From: Bacteroidales bacterium
GTDB taxonomy: Bacteria > Bacteroidota > Bacteroidia > Bacteroidales > Rikenellaceae
Direction: 5' to 3'
NCBI GenBank assembly: GCA_910575495.1
Contig: CAJTFS010000001.1
Coordinates: forward strand, 62,001-126,000
DNA length: 64,000 nt
The position numbers and the translations under genes were made by a program. Each line of letters starts with the position of its first letter. Position 1 is the stretch's first letter. Below, piece by piece: positions 34,237 through 42,762 of the stretch. The notes below the pieces were generated by a model, which was not told the DNA's origin, made no database searches, and saw nothing but the letters and a program-made list of their open reading frames with translations.

Positions 34237-34455
34237 GTTTTTATGTTTGCTTGGTCTCGGCAAAGATACACAATTATCGATGAATATCATCCCGAAAAAC
34301 GCTTTGACGAACAGCTTTCCGCGCTCATTCGCCCGAGTCGGGCATCATTCGGATTCAATAACGCATCGTCCGGGGCCACCGCCTGTGCTGCGACTGCAGC
34401 CGAACGCTTCGCGATCTGCACGTTTTCACCAAAGAGCAGCCGCAACTCCGATTTA

Positions 34456-34487
34456 TTTGGCATTGCTCACGATTAGCACTATCTTTA
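34456..34487 (+). promoter_or_regulatory. Promoter of the tautomerase gene
   Basis: TTTG (34456-34459), 20 bp, TATCTTTA (34480-34487), 17 nt before the ATG. Confidence 0.6.
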
Positions 34488-34504
34488 CCGAAAACAATCC
34501 GTCC

Positions 34505-34708
34505 ATGCCTTACATCTCCATCGAATGCGGCCCGCTGACCGCACCTCAGAAACAAGCCCTGATCGAACAGGTCACCCTTGCCGCCGCCAAGGCCACCGCC
34601 ATCCCGCAACAATTTTTCATGGTCACCGTCAAGGAGCTGCCCGACACTTCGTTCGGCATCGGCGGACGCACCATCGACCGCATCAAGGCCGAATACAAAG
34701 AGAAATAG
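34505..34708 (+). CDS. 4-oxalocrotonate tautomerase family protein
   Basis: 67 residues starting at the ATG at 34505; the N-terminal Pro right after Met (MPYISIECG) is the catalytic base of the family, which fixes the start. QKQALIEQVTLAAAKATAIP and FMVTVKELPDTSFGIGGRTID are the helix and strand of the monomer. Small tautomerases of this kind work as hexamers on enol/keto acids; the substrate is unknown. Monocistronic. Confidence 0.85.
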   Translation: MPYISIECGPLTAPQKQALIEQVTLAAAKATAIPQQFFMVTVKELPDTSFGIGGRTIDRIKAEYKEK

Positions 34709-34897
34709 TTCCACCCGGCATCCCGTTTTCGCGACCGCCGCAACCTCAACGGCAATCATTCGCGACCGAAGTAGCAAGCGCTACCACAAAACCTGCCCGA
34801 ACAGCTCTTTTACAACCGAAATGCCAAGCACAAAGAACAGCCGGCCGCAACTGGTCCCAGCACGCGCAGCCCGACGAATCCCGGCACAAAAAAAGAC

Positions 34898-34935
34898 GGA
34901 CTGCAACATCGTGCGGCCCGTCCGTTCTTTCGTTC
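34898..34935 (-). terminator. Terminator of rpmE
   Basis: Minus-strand stem ACGGGCCGCA/TGCAGTCCGT with one mismatch, followed by a run of seven T's. Confidence 0.6.
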
Positions 34936-34944
34936 GCGAGGTGT

Positions 34945-35211
34945 TTACTTCGCGTTCTTCTTATCGTAGCGTTTTGCGTAGCGGCTCATAAACTTATCGA
35001 CGCGACCGGCGGTGTCAACCAACTTCATCTTGCCCGTGTAGAACGGGTGCGACGTGTTGGAGATTTCCATCTTATACACGGGATAGGTTTCGCCGTTCAC
35101 TTCGATGGTCTCTTTTGTCGAAACGGCGGACCGACACAAAAACACGTGGTCGTTGGACATGTCCTTGAACGCCACCAAACGATAATCCTCCGGATGAATA
35201 CCCTTTTTCAT
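34945..35211 (-). CDS. rpmE2: Ribosomal protein bL31, type B
   Basis: 88 residues from the ATG at 35211. Type B form: MKKGIHPEDYRLVAFKDMSN.. with the HVFLCRSAV strand, no CxxC zinc motif, and the terminal KRYDKKNAK. A minus-strand TACCTTTG box lies about 45 nt upstream. Zinc-independent L31 variants replace zinc ribbons when zinc is scarce in some bacteria, but in Bacteroidetes this form is often the only one. Confidence 0.93.
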   Translation of the reverse strand: MKKGIHPEDYRLVAFKDMSNDHVFLCRSAVSTKETIEVNGETYPVYKMEISNTSHPFYTGKMKLVDTAGRVDKFMSRYAKRYDKKNAK

Positions 35212-35564
35212 TTGTTGTTTTTGTTTTTTGTTTGTGCTTAAGCGCGACAAAGGTAATAAAAATTCACGATTCGCCATTCACAATAAGCAATTATTTTTTC
35301 CGCCCCCGAAATTCGCTGCCGCACAGCCGCCCCGGCACCGCTCGGCCCCCGCCGGCTCTCCGCCCGAACCGGTTCCGGTCCGGCCTCCCGGCACCGGCGG
35401 CTTCACGACTTTCCACCCGGGCTGCCGGCCGCATCATCGTGCCGCGGTTCTCCGGCAGCAATCGCCCCTTCTTGTTTTTTCGCCCCGCTCCGCATCGGCT
35501 CTTGCGCATTTAGGATTGTTTTCCTATCTTTGCAGCCGTCTTCGGGCGGTCTTCCGCCCAAGCC
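35212..35564. promoter_or_regulatory. Divergent region with tRNA promoter
   Basis: 353 bp, very GC-rich, no gene seen. On the plus strand a -33-like CTTG (35501-35504) and TATCTTTG (35525-35532) 20 bp apart would drive the CAT tRNA. On the minus strand a TACCTTTG box serves L31. Confidence 0.55.
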
Positions 35565-35638
35565 GGGCCCATAGCTCAGTCGGTCAGAGCAGCGGACTCA
35601 TAATCCGAAGGTCGTGGGATCATGCCCCTCTGGGCCCA
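35565..35638 (+). tRNA. tRNA with CAT anticodon (Met or Ile2), unusual T loop
   Basis: 74 nt: acceptor GGGCCCA/TGGGCCC, D arm GCTC/GAGC, anticodon loop CTCATAA. The T arm GTGGG/CCCTC has a T-T mismatch and its loop is ATCATGC instead of TTCRANY: positions 54 and 58 are A and T, the reverse of the universal T54-A58 pair. The anticodon stem has a G-A mismatch at 27-43. CAT could be elongator Met or lysidine-modified Ile; I cannot decide. A strong promoter and terminator flank it, so it is probably expressed. Confidence 0.8.
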
Positions 35639-35644
35639 CAGCAG

Positions 35645-35674
35645 AGGCCGCAACCTGCAGGTTGCGGCCTTTTT
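35645..35674 (+). terminator. Terminator of the CAT tRNA
   Basis: Perfect 11-bp stem AGGCCGCAACC/GGTTGCGGCCT with TGCA loop, followed by TTTT. Confidence 0.9.
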
Positions 35675-35784
35675 GCTATCTGCAACCGGGCAGGAGACCC
35701 GTCCGGCGAACGCATTTTTGAACCGTGCTTGCGAAAAGTGGCGAAAAATTGCTACCTTTGCGACATTAAACAAACTTCATATTT

Positions 35785-36159
35785 ATGGAATTCGAAGGAA
35801 CCGTCTACAAAATAATGCCCGTGACCAAGGGCACGTCGGCGCGCGGCGAATGGCAGCGCCAGGACATCGTTTTCGAATACAACGACGGCGGCCAGTTCTT
35901 GCGCAAGATCTGCGTGACGTTCTTCAACCGGCCCGACGACGTGTCCAAGTTGCGCGAAGGAGCCAGCTACAACGTCTCGGTCAACATCGAATCGCGCGAA
36001 TACAACGGCCGCTGGTACACCGACATCCGCGCATGGCGCCTCCAGCCCAAGCAGGCCGAAGCACCCGCCGCGCCGATGCCCGACAACATGCCGCCCCTGC
36101 CCGAAGAACCCTCCTATGCTTCGGCACCCGCGTCGGAAGTCGACGACCTGCCGTTCTGA
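35785..36159 (+). CDS. DUF3127 OB-fold protein with SSB-like tail
   Basis: 124 residues. The N-terminal 90 residues (MEFEGTVYKIMPVTKGTSARGEWQRQDIVFEYN.., FLRKICVTFFNRPDDVSKLREGASYNVSVNIESREYNGRWYTDIRAWRL) are a DUF3127 domain, OB-fold related to single-strand binding proteins. A Pro/Ala-rich linker leads to DDLPF, close to the SSB partner-binding tip (DDDIPF). It therefore probably binds single-stranded DNA and recruits repair or replication proteins. Promoter -7 box TACCTTTG lies near 35753. Confidence 0.75.
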   Translation: MEFEGTVYKIMPVTKGTSARGEWQRQDIVFEYNDGGQFLRKICVTFFNRPDDVSKLREGASYNVSVNIESREYNGRWYTDIRAWRLQPKQAEAPAAPMPDNMPPLPEEPSYASAPASEVDDLPF

Positions 36160-36200
36160 GCAGTACATGATTCCGGACAGAACCGGCTATAACAAAACAG

Positions 36201-36236
36201 AACCTTCGGGCTTTCAGTTCCGAAGGTTTTTTGTTG
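36201..36236 (+). terminator. Terminator of the DUF3127 gene
   Basis: AACCTTCGG/CCGAAGGTT stem followed by TTTT. Confidence 0.85.
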
Positions 36237-36395
36237 CCGCAATGCAGCCGAAGCCCAAAACATGCAGCCGATCAAACGTTCCCGGAGTAAACCGCAACCG
36301 GTACGCGGCGTACCCGCTATCACACACCGATCGTATTCTCCGCACAAGAAGCACCCGGGCCGGTGCTTTCAAGACCGGCCCAATCACCCGTCCAT

Positions 36396-36432
36396 AGAAA
36401 AAGCCGCCCCGGAATGGGGCGGCTTTTTCTAT
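36396..36432. terminator. Terminator of the first FKBP gene
   Basis: Perfect 15-bp stem AGAAAAAGCCGCCCC/GGGGCGGCTTTTTCT, works on both strands. Confidence 0.9.
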
Positions 36433-36446
36433 AAACCGAATGGCTT

Positions 36447-37559
36447 TTACTCGGCCTGCTCGGCTTCCGTGGTTTCCGTGGTTTCCGTGGTTTCGTTGCC
36501 GACTACAGGGGGTACATAGGGAGTCACATCGAGCAGTTCCACCTCGAACTCCAACGCCTGGTTGGGGGCGATGTTCCGGGTGCCGCTTTCGCCGTAGGCC
36601 AGTTCCGACGGAATCCAGAGCTTGATCTTGCCGCCCTTGCCCACCAGCTGCATGCCTTCGGTCCAACCCTTGATGACCTGATTGAGCTGGAACTCGACCG
36701 GATTGTTCTCATTGTAGGTGTCGGGGTAATACTGTTTCATCATCTCCTGCTGCTCCTTCGGGCGGTTCTCGAAAATCGAGCTGTCGAAGACGCGGCCCGA
36801 GCGCAGACGGCCCGTGTAGTGAACCTTCACCATGTCGAGGGGCTGGGGCTTGATGTTCTGATCGCCGGCCTTCACCACCTTGTAGAGCAGTCCCGACTCG
36901 GTTTTCTTGACACCCGACTTGCGGGCGATCTTCTGCAGCCACTTCTCCGACGCTTCGGCGTTATTCTGCGGCATCTCGACGCGGAAGTAGTGGTCGAGGT
37001 AGCCGATCACCTCGTCGCGGTCCATCTTGGGCTCGTCCTTGCGAACGTCCTTCAGGGCCTCCAGCACCCAGCTGATCTGCAGCGGGAATTCGAACTCGCG
37101 CAGGGCGCAACCGATGTCGGTACCGAACGCCTCGGAGATCTCCTTGCGCTCCTTCTCGTCTTCGAACATCTCCGGAGCAGGACCGTATTCCACCTCGGTC
37201 GAATCGCCGCTCGCCAGACGAAGGCTGTCGGCCTGGGCGCGCTTGAGAGCGATCTCCTGCGAACGCTTGCCGGCCTTTTCATAGCTGAAATAGACGCGCA
37301 GCAGCTTGTCGGCTTCGGTGCGCGACATCATCTCGTTTCCGAGCATCGCCTTCTCGATGGCCTTGTCCATGGCTTCGGTATCGAAAGGAATGTGTCCCAT
37401 CTGAGCCGAAATGCCGAGGCCATAGTTGGCGCCCATGGCATAGGAGAGCGAGTCGAATTTCGACAGGTCGCCCATGCGGATTCCCTGTTCGGCGGAGTTT
37501 CTGCCGCAGCCGACCAGCATCAACGCGGCGCCGAGCGTCGCAAAAAGAGTCTTTTTCAT
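36447..37559 (-). CDS. FKBP-type peptidyl-prolyl isomerase lipoprotein
   Basis: 370 residues from the ATG at 37559 (lipobox LVGC, Cys18). A long N-terminal helical dimerisation region (FKBP_N, 30-250) is followed by the FKBP domain: VKVHYTGRLRSGRVFDSS, GWTEGMQLVGKGGKIKLWIPSELAYGESG. The Y, F/D, V and Y pocket residues are present. The tail carries repeated TTE units from a 9-nt repeat. It should catalyse proline isomerisation and chaperone envelope proteins in the periplasm. Confidence 0.9.
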   Translation of the reverse strand: MKKTLFATLGAALMLVGCGRNSAEQGIRMGDLSKFDSLSYAMGANYGLGISAQMGHIPFDTEAMDKAIEKAMLGNEMMSRTEADKLLRVYFSYEKAGKRSQEIALKRAQADSLRLASGDSTEVEYGPAPEMFEDEKERKEISEAFGTDIGCALREFEFPLQISWVLEALKDVRKDEPKMDRDEVIGYLDHYFRVEMPQNNAEASEKWLQKIARKSGVKKTESGLLYKVVKAGDQNIKPQPLDMVKVHYTGRLRSGRVFDSSIFENRPKEQQEMMKQYYPDTYNENNPVEFQLNQVIKGWTEGMQLVGKGGKIKLWIPSELAYGESGTRNIAPNQALEFEVELLDVTPYVPPVVGNETTETTETTEAEQAE

Positions 37560-37596
37560 TGTTTTATCGTCGTTTTGAATATTTTCTGTGCGAGGG

Positions 37597-37628
37597 CAAA
37601 GATAGTGCAAGCCGAGAGCAAAAGCAAA
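37597..37628 (-). promoter_or_regulatory. Promoter of the first FKBP gene
   Basis: Minus-strand TTTG (37625-37628), 20 bp, TATCTTTG (37597-37604). It is the intact member of the repeat array that follows. Confidence 0.75.
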
Positions 37629-37880
37629 TTTATTTGCATTTTGCCGAGGCGCAGCCTATCTAAACCGGTGCGAAGCAACGGTAAAGTGCAAGCCGAGACG
37701 GAAACCCAATCTATTCGAATTTTGCCGAGGCGCAGCCTATCTAAACCGGTGCGAAGCAGCGGTAAAGTGCAAGCCGAGACGGAAACCCAATCTATTCGAA
37801 TTTTGCCGAACCCGCCGTCCATCCAAGCCGATGCTGAATACCCTTAAAGTGCAAGCCGAGCAAAAAACAATCTATTTGCG
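37597..37880 (-). repeat. 3.5 copies of an 81/82-bp promoter-family repeat
   Basis: GTGCAAGCCGAG recurs at 37605, 37686, 37767 and 37849. Each unit holds TTTGCCGAGGCGCAGCC and TATCTAAACCGGTGCGAAGC. On the minus strand these are the same elements as in the 16.7-kb array (GGTTTAGATAGGC, GCCTCGG, CTCGGCTTGC). Only the unit nearest the FKBP gene has an intact -7 box. Confidence 0.8.
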
Positions 37881-37911
37881 TAGCGGCCGGACCCCTGCCT
37901 CGAAAAACCGT

Positions 37912-38607
37912 TCAGCGGCGGTGCGTAAACTTCACCACGTCGACCACCTCCATTTCATATCGGAGCGTCGCATTGGGTCCGATGCCCCATTCGGCCTTTC
38001 CGTCGGCGCCATAAGCCGCAGCGGCCGGAAGCCACGCATCGACGCGGCCGCCCTTGCCGACCAGCTTCAGCACCTCGCGCTCGCCCCGGCGCAGATCGCC
38101 CAAAGCGCTGCGCAGCGTATCGCCGCGGGCATAGGAGGAGTATTTCTCGGCACCGTCGGCCGTGCGGATCACATAGCGCACCGCCACCGTGTCGCGGTCC
38201 GACGTAGGCACCAGATTCTGGTCGCCCACCTCGGCCACCGTATAGGTCACGCCCGACGTTGTGCGCGCATAGGAGCGGTTCGACTTGGCGATGTCGGCCA
38301 GGAATTGTTCTTCATAGGCCCGGGCTTTCTCCGGCAGGGTGTAGTTCATGTAGCGCAGATAGTAGTTCCGCGCTTCTTCCGTCGTCAGTTTCGTTTGTCC
38401 GGCAAGCGCATCGCGGATGCCGTCGCACACGGCCGCCGCGTTGATCGTCGAGTCCATCGCATGCAGGTTCATGCCGATGTTCATGCCGATCACATACGCC
38501 ACCGAATCGGTGTCGTTCCGGAGTTTCACATTCCCGCCGCCCTTTTTCGAGCAGGCCGACACCACCACTGCCAGAAGCAGTGCGGCGATTGCCGAACGCC
38601 TTATCAT
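37912..38607 (-). CDS. Divergent FKBP-type isomerase lipoprotein
   Basis: 231 residues from the ATG at 38607 (lipobox VSAC, Cys19). The N-terminal helices resemble FKBP_N; the C-terminal domain has SALGDLRRGEREVLKLVGKGGRVDAWLPAAAAYG and a final ATLRYEMEVVDV. The usual VFDSS and GY/F pocket positions are changed (EKYSSYARGD), so activity may be weak and the role may be chaperone-like. Its ATG overlaps the nhaA stop by ATGA, so the two are translationally coupled. Confidence 0.8.
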   Translation of the reverse strand: MIRRSAIAALLLAVVVSACSKKGGGNVKLRNDTDSVAYVIGMNIGMNLHAMDSTINAAAVCDGIRDALAGQTKLTTEEARNYYLRYMNYTLPEKARAYEEQFLADIAKSNRSYARTTSGVTYTVAEVGDQNLVPTSDRDTVAVRYVIRTADGAEKYSSYARGDTLRSALGDLRRGEREVLKLVGKGGRVDAWLPAAAAYGADGKAEWGIGPNATLRYEMEVVDVVKFTHRR

Positions 38608-39986
38608 TGCCGTTGTTTTTTGGCGAACAGGAGAATCAGCAGGCTGCCCGCCACTGCGGCCGCCATCGAGCCCATCAGAATAGCGATCTTGCCACGGTCG
38701 ACCAGTCCGGCGTTCGTATAGGCCAGCGAGTCCACGAAAAGCGACATCGTGAAACCGATACCGCCCAGGCAGGCCACCGCCAGCAGCATGCGCCACGTGG
38801 CGCCTTCGGGCATCACGGCCAGTTTCGACTTCACGGCCAGCCAGCTTGCCGTGAAGATGCCCAGCGGTTTGCCCACCAGCAGGCCGAAGAAGACGCCCAT
38901 GCCCACCGAGCCGATCTCGGGCGAGAAGTGGAAGATGTTGATGTACTCCAGCGACGTGATCTCCACGCCGGCGTTGGCAAGCGCGAAAATCGGCATGATC
39001 AGGAAGGTCACATAGGGCGTCAGGGCATGTTCGAGCCGGTAGCTCATCGCCACCGAACGGTCGCCCAGCAGCGCCATCTCCCGCAGGTAGAAGCGGTGTT
39101 CTTCGTTGGGAAACTCTCCGTTCGAATCTTCCACAGCCAGCAGATGATCGTTCAGCCAGCGCATCTTGTGTACGAAATATTCCTTGCTGTAACGCGGTTC
39201 CATCGGGATGAGCAGCGCCATGGCCACGCCCGAGAGCGTCGCGTGGATGCCCGAATAGTAGAACAGCCCCCACACCGCAATGGCCGGCACGACGTAGAAG
39301 CGCATGCGCTTCTCGCCCATGCGGTACATGACATAGACGCCCGCCATCACCAGCAGAGCGATCGTCAGCAGTCCCAGCTGCAGGTCGCCGCCGTAGAAGA
39401 GCGCGATGACCAGAATGGCGCCCAGATCATCGGCGATGGCCAGCGCCGTAAGAAAGATTTTCAGCGATACCGGCACCCGGTCGCCCAGCATCGAAAGAAT
39501 ACCTACCGCAAAGGCTATGTCCGTAGCCGTGGGGATTCCCCAGCCGTTGGCCGCGAGCGTTCCGTGGTTGAAAAGCAGGAAAATAAGTGCCGGAGCCACC
39601 ATGCCGCCCGCCGCGGCCACCACCGGGAGAATGGCCTTGCGCATCGACGAGAGCTGGCCGTTGACCACCTCGCGCTTGATCTCCAGCCCCACCGTGAAGA
39701 AGAAGATCACCATCAGGCAGTCGTTGACGAACTTCTCCACCGTCATCCCGTCCGGGAAAACCCAGTCGATCGCACCGCTGGGCGAGTGGACGACCAACGA
39801 AAGGTCGGTTTCCAGAAAGTTGTGGTAGAATTCCTTGGTCAGAGGCAGGTTGGCCAACAGCATGGCCACCGCCACGCACGCCAGCAGCACCACGCCGCCG
39901 GCCCAGGGAGCCTCCATGAAGCCCCGGCTGCGCAAAGCGAGTTCGTGCCGGTTGCGCACCCACCGATACATTGAGAAGAGACGCAT
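38604..39986 (-). CDS. nhaA: Na+/H+ antiporter NhaA
   Basis: 460 residues with about 11-12 membrane spans. The ion-binding pair is visible in LTALAIADDLGAILVIALFY, and TDIAFAVGILSMLGDRVP and FFFTVGLEIKREVVNGQL are family signatures. It exchanges sodium for protons across the inner membrane. It begins 6 nt after the ureohydrolase stop and overlaps the downstream FKBP gene, so the three form an operon. Confidence 0.93.
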   Translation of the reverse strand: MRLFSMYRWVRNRHELALRSRGFMEAPWAGGVVLLACVAVAMLLANLPLTKEFYHNFLETDLSLVVHSPSGAIDWVFPDGMTVEKFVNDCLMVIFFFTVGLEIKREVVNGQLSSMRKAILPVVAAAGGMVAPALIFLLFNHGTLAANGWGIPTATDIAFAVGILSMLGDRVPVSLKIFLTALAIADDLGAILVIALFYGGDLQLGLLTIALLVMAGVYVMYRMGEKRMRFYVVPAIAVWGLFYYSGIHATLSGVAMALLIPMEPRYSKEYFVHKMRWLNDHLLAVEDSNGEFPNEEHRFYLREMALLGDRSVAMSYRLEHALTPYVTFLIMPIFALANAGVEITSLEYINIFHFSPEIGSVGMGVFFGLLVGKPLGIFTASWLAVKSKLAVMPEGATWRMLLAVACLGGIGFTMSLFVDSLAYTNAGLVDRGKIAILMGSMAAAVAGSLLILLFAKKQRQ

Positions 39987-39992
39987 GTTTCT

Positions 39993-41060
39993 TTATTTTT
40001 TATGGTTTTCGTTCTTGTTCGCAGCGCTTTTGAGCGCCAGGCCGCAGAGTTTCCACAGCACGCGGGCCCCCGTGATGGCATCGGTCCGCTCTTCCGGCGC
40101 CGGAGCCACCTCCACCACATCGAAGCCGATGATCCGGCGGCCCGAACGGACCACGGCATCCACCAGCCACATCGCCTTGTTGAAGCTCAGACCGCCCGAA
40201 ACCGGCGTGCCGGTGCGAGGGCAGTTCTCGAAAGAGAGACCGTCGATGTCGAAGCTCACATAGACCTCCTCGGGCAGCGTTTCCACCACCTTGCGGCATT
40301 GTTCGTCCCACGTCTCGCCGCGGAATTCGGCTGCCGCCAGCGCCAGGTCCTCGAAACTCTCCACGCGGTCCGAGGCCGTCGCCAGCTCCAGTTCTCCGCG
40401 GCTGTAGTCGCGCACGGCCGCCTGCACGATCTTAGCCGCCTGCGGAATGTCGCGCAGGACGTTGTACATGATCGAGGCATGCGAGAATTCGAAACCCTCG
40501 TAGGCTTCCCGCAGATCGCGGTGGGCGTCGATGTGGAGGATTCCGAAACGGTCGTGGCGCTCGGCCAGCGCCCGGAGTAATCCGTAGGGCGTCGAGTGGT
40601 CGCCGCCGACCAGACCCACGATCTTGCCCTTGTCGAGCCAGCGGCAGGCCTGCCCGTAGATGTTGGCATTCATCGCCGCACACCCTTCGTTCACGCGGCG
40701 CACCTTGCGTTCGATGCTCTCGTCGGCCGGCGAACCTCCCTGTTCGAGGTGGCGGATGACCTTCACCGCATCGGCGCGCAGACGCTGCGACTCCTCTTGC
40801 AGCGAATAGTCGACGTCGGCCGTCGCGATGCCCCGGCGCCAGGCGTCGGGCGAGAGCGGATCGTAGAAATCCAGCTGTGTCGAGGCTTCGATGATGGCAT
40901 CGGGGCCGTAGGAAGTGCCGGCACCGTAGGAGACCGTCACGTCCCAGGGGGCCGAGATCAGCACCAGCTCCGCATCGTCGGGCGTAAAGGGCAATCCGAA
41001 ATAGGTGCCGTTGTCCACACCCACTCCGTCGGGATCGAAAAGTTGCAATGACGTCTCCAT
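39993..41060 (-). CDS. Agmatinase/arginase-family ureohydrolase
   Basis: 355 residues. Dinuclear manganese motifs of the ureohydrolase family: GGDHSTPYG, HIDAHRDLREAYEG and SFDIDGL, plus SYGAGTSYGPDAI and a late EVAPAPEERTDAITGARVLWKL. The length and insertions match the Bacteroidetes agmatinase family branch. Whether it cleaves agmatine, arginine or another guanidino compound is open. First gene of the ureohydrolase-nhaA-FKBP operon. Confidence 0.85.
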   Translation of the reverse strand: METSLQLFDPDGVGVDNGTYFGLPFTPDDAELVLISAPWDVTVSYGAGTSYGPDAIIEASTQLDFYDPLSPDAWRRGIATADVDYSLQEESQRLRADAVKVIRHLEQGGSPADESIERKVRRVNEGCAAMNANIYGQACRWLDKGKIVGLVGGDHSTPYGLLRALAERHDRFGILHIDAHRDLREAYEGFEFSHASIMYNVLRDIPQAAKIVQAAVRDYSRGELELATASDRVESFEDLALAAAEFRGETWDEQCRKVVETLPEEVYVSFDIDGLSFENCPRTGTPVSGGLSFNKAMWLVDAVVRSGRRIIGFDVVEVAPAPEERTDAITGARVLWKLCGLALKSAANKNENHKK

Positions 41061-41126
41061 CGTAATATATTAAATAGGTGGCTGCCGAACGCATTCCGGC
41101 CGGGCAAGCGCAATCCGAAACGCTGC

Positions 41127-41162
41127 CAAAGATACGCATTTTTTGTTTTTTTTCTACCTTTG
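41127..41162. promoter_or_regulatory. Closely packed divergent promoters
   Basis: TATCTTTG on the minus strand (41127-41134) faces the ureohydrolase gene and TACCTTTG on the plus strand (41155-41162) faces pdxB. The boxes are only 20 bp apart, so the two polymerases would compete. The plus -7 box ends 7 nt before the pdxB ATG. Confidence 0.6.
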
Positions 41163-41169
41163 ACCCGCA

Positions 41170-42186
41170 ATGAATAACTCCGTCCGCAAAATCGCCATTG
41201 TCGCCGACAGCGCCATCCCGTTCCTGCACGGCGTTCTCGAACCCTGGGCCGAAGTCCGCTGCCTTCCGGGCTCCGCCATCACGCCCGAGGAGGTCCGCCA
41301 TGCCGACGCGCTGATCGTCCGCACCCGCACCCGCTGCGACGAACGGCTGCTCGCCGGTTCGGCCGTGCGGCTCGTGGCCACGGCCACCATCGGATTCGAC
41401 CACATCGACACGGCGTGGTGCGCCGCCCGCGGCATCCGCGTCGCCACGGCCGCCGGCTGCAACGCCCGCGGCGTCCTGCAGTGGATCGCCGCCCTGCTCG
41501 TCCATCTCTCCCGCACGCAGGGGTGGAATCCGGGCGACAAGACGCTGGGCATCGTCGGCGTCGGTCACGTAGGATCGCTCGTACAGCAATACGCCGAAGC
41601 GTGGGGATTCCGGGTGCTCTGCTGCGATCCCCCGCGCGAAGCCCGCGAACATCTCGGGTTCCTGCCTCTCGAAACGGTCGCCCGCGAAGCCGACCTGCTC
41701 ACGTTCCATGTCCCGCTCGACGCATCGACCCGCCACATGGCCGGCACGGCGCTTCTCCGCACGCTGAAACCCGGCGCCACGCTCATCAACTCCTCGCGCG
41801 GCGAAGTCGTCGACACGCAGGCGCTCCTGGCAAGCGGCACGGAGTGCGCCCTCGACGTCTGGGAACACGAACCGCACATCGACCCCGCGCTGCTGCGCCG
41901 CGCATCGATCGCCACGCCCCACATCGCCGGCTATTCCGAACAAGGCAAGGCCACCGCCACCGCACTGGCCGTACGCGCCGTCGCCGAAACATTCGGCCTG
42001 CCGCTCGGGACATGGTACCCGCCCGAAGCCGCCCCATCGGCACCGCGGCCCATCGCGTGGTCCGAACTTTGCGCCACCATCGGCGGAGCCTTCGACATCG
42101 AAGCCGAAAGCCGGCGGCTGAAGCGTTCGCCCGCCGACTTCGAGCGCATGCGCGACGGATATGCTTTCCGACGCGAATATTTTTAG
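41170..42186 (+). CDS. pdxB: Erythronate-4-phosphate dehydrogenase
   Basis: 338 residues. NAD-binding fold of the D-isomer 2-hydroxyacid dehydrogenases: GIVGVGHVGSLVQQYAEAWGF, SSRGEVVDTQALL (catalytic Arg) and TPHIAGYSEQGKATAT (catalytic His). The C-terminal dimerisation tail (LCATIGGAFDIEAESRRLK..FERMRDGY) is characteristic of PdxB. It catalyses the second step of pyridoxal phosphate synthesis by the DXP-dependent route. The mRNA is probably leaderless. Confidence 0.9.
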   Translation: MNNSVRKIAIVADSAIPFLHGVLEPWAEVRCLPGSAITPEEVRHADALIVRTRTRCDERLLAGSAVRLVATATIGFDHIDTAWCAARGIRVATAAGCNARGVLQWIAALLVHLSRTQGWNPGDKTLGIVGVGHVGSLVQQYAEAWGFRVLCCDPPREAREHLGFLPLETVAREADLLTFHVPLDASTRHMAGTALLRTLKPGATLINSSRGEVVDTQALLASGTECALDVWEHEPHIDPALLRRASIATPHIAGYSEQGKATATALAVRAVAETFGLPLGTWYPPEAAPSAPRPIAWSELCATIGGAFDIEAESRRLKRSPADFERMRDGYAFRREYF

Positions 42187-42208
42187 GTCTTACGAGCAGC
42201 TCTCCGGA

Positions 42209-42612
42209 CCCGGAGTGACGGAGGCCACGGCTTCCGCCAGCGCGGTCGGGCAGATTCAGCACTCCGCCGGCGGCACAACGCGCACCGCTGCGGCGGGCCC
42301 GGCACCGTCGGTTGAATTTCCGTCTGCCGCGGGGCCAGACGCCGATGAACGATCCGACCATCGATCATTCATCCGGAACCGTTCTCCGCGGCATGCTTCC
42401 GAGCGATTGCTTTCCAGCGCCTGCTGCGGGCTACCGCCACTATGGGACGGGCGCCTACACGCCCGACGGCTACGGCGACTACTGGAGTTCTTCGCCCACC
42501 CTCTCCGGCGACCACGGGGCGGGCTACCTGGCGTTCAATTCCGGCAATGTCAAACCGCTGAACAGCAACCAACGCGCCTGCGGTTTCGCCGTGCGCTGCG
42601 TCCAAGCATCTG
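42209..42612 (+). repeat. Dispersed FISUMP-tail cassette D (after pdxB)
   Basis: Begins 23 nt after the pdxB stop. Header CCCGGAGTGACGGAGGCCAC at 42209, CAGATTCAGC and TCCGC within the next 60 nt, the second block (GAATTTCCGTCTGCC) near 42315-42330, then SSDCFPAPAAGYRHYGTGA, variable core GDYWSSSPTLSGDHGAGYLAFNSGNVKPLNSNQRACGF and AVRCVQ, with the shared end string at 42589-42604. No start codon with a ribosome binding site. Same strand as pdxB and pyrD. Confidence 0.75.
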
Positions 42613-42762
42613 CCGGCTGCTTTCTTATGACGCGGGGCCGCGCACAAATTCATTCCGGCGCAAGGCTTGCCCGGGTCTCCAAGCAAAACGCAACCCGCGC
42701 AACTTGATTTTCGATTCGCGATTTTTCTTTTTTGATTCATAATTCTTACTTTTGCGTCCGTT

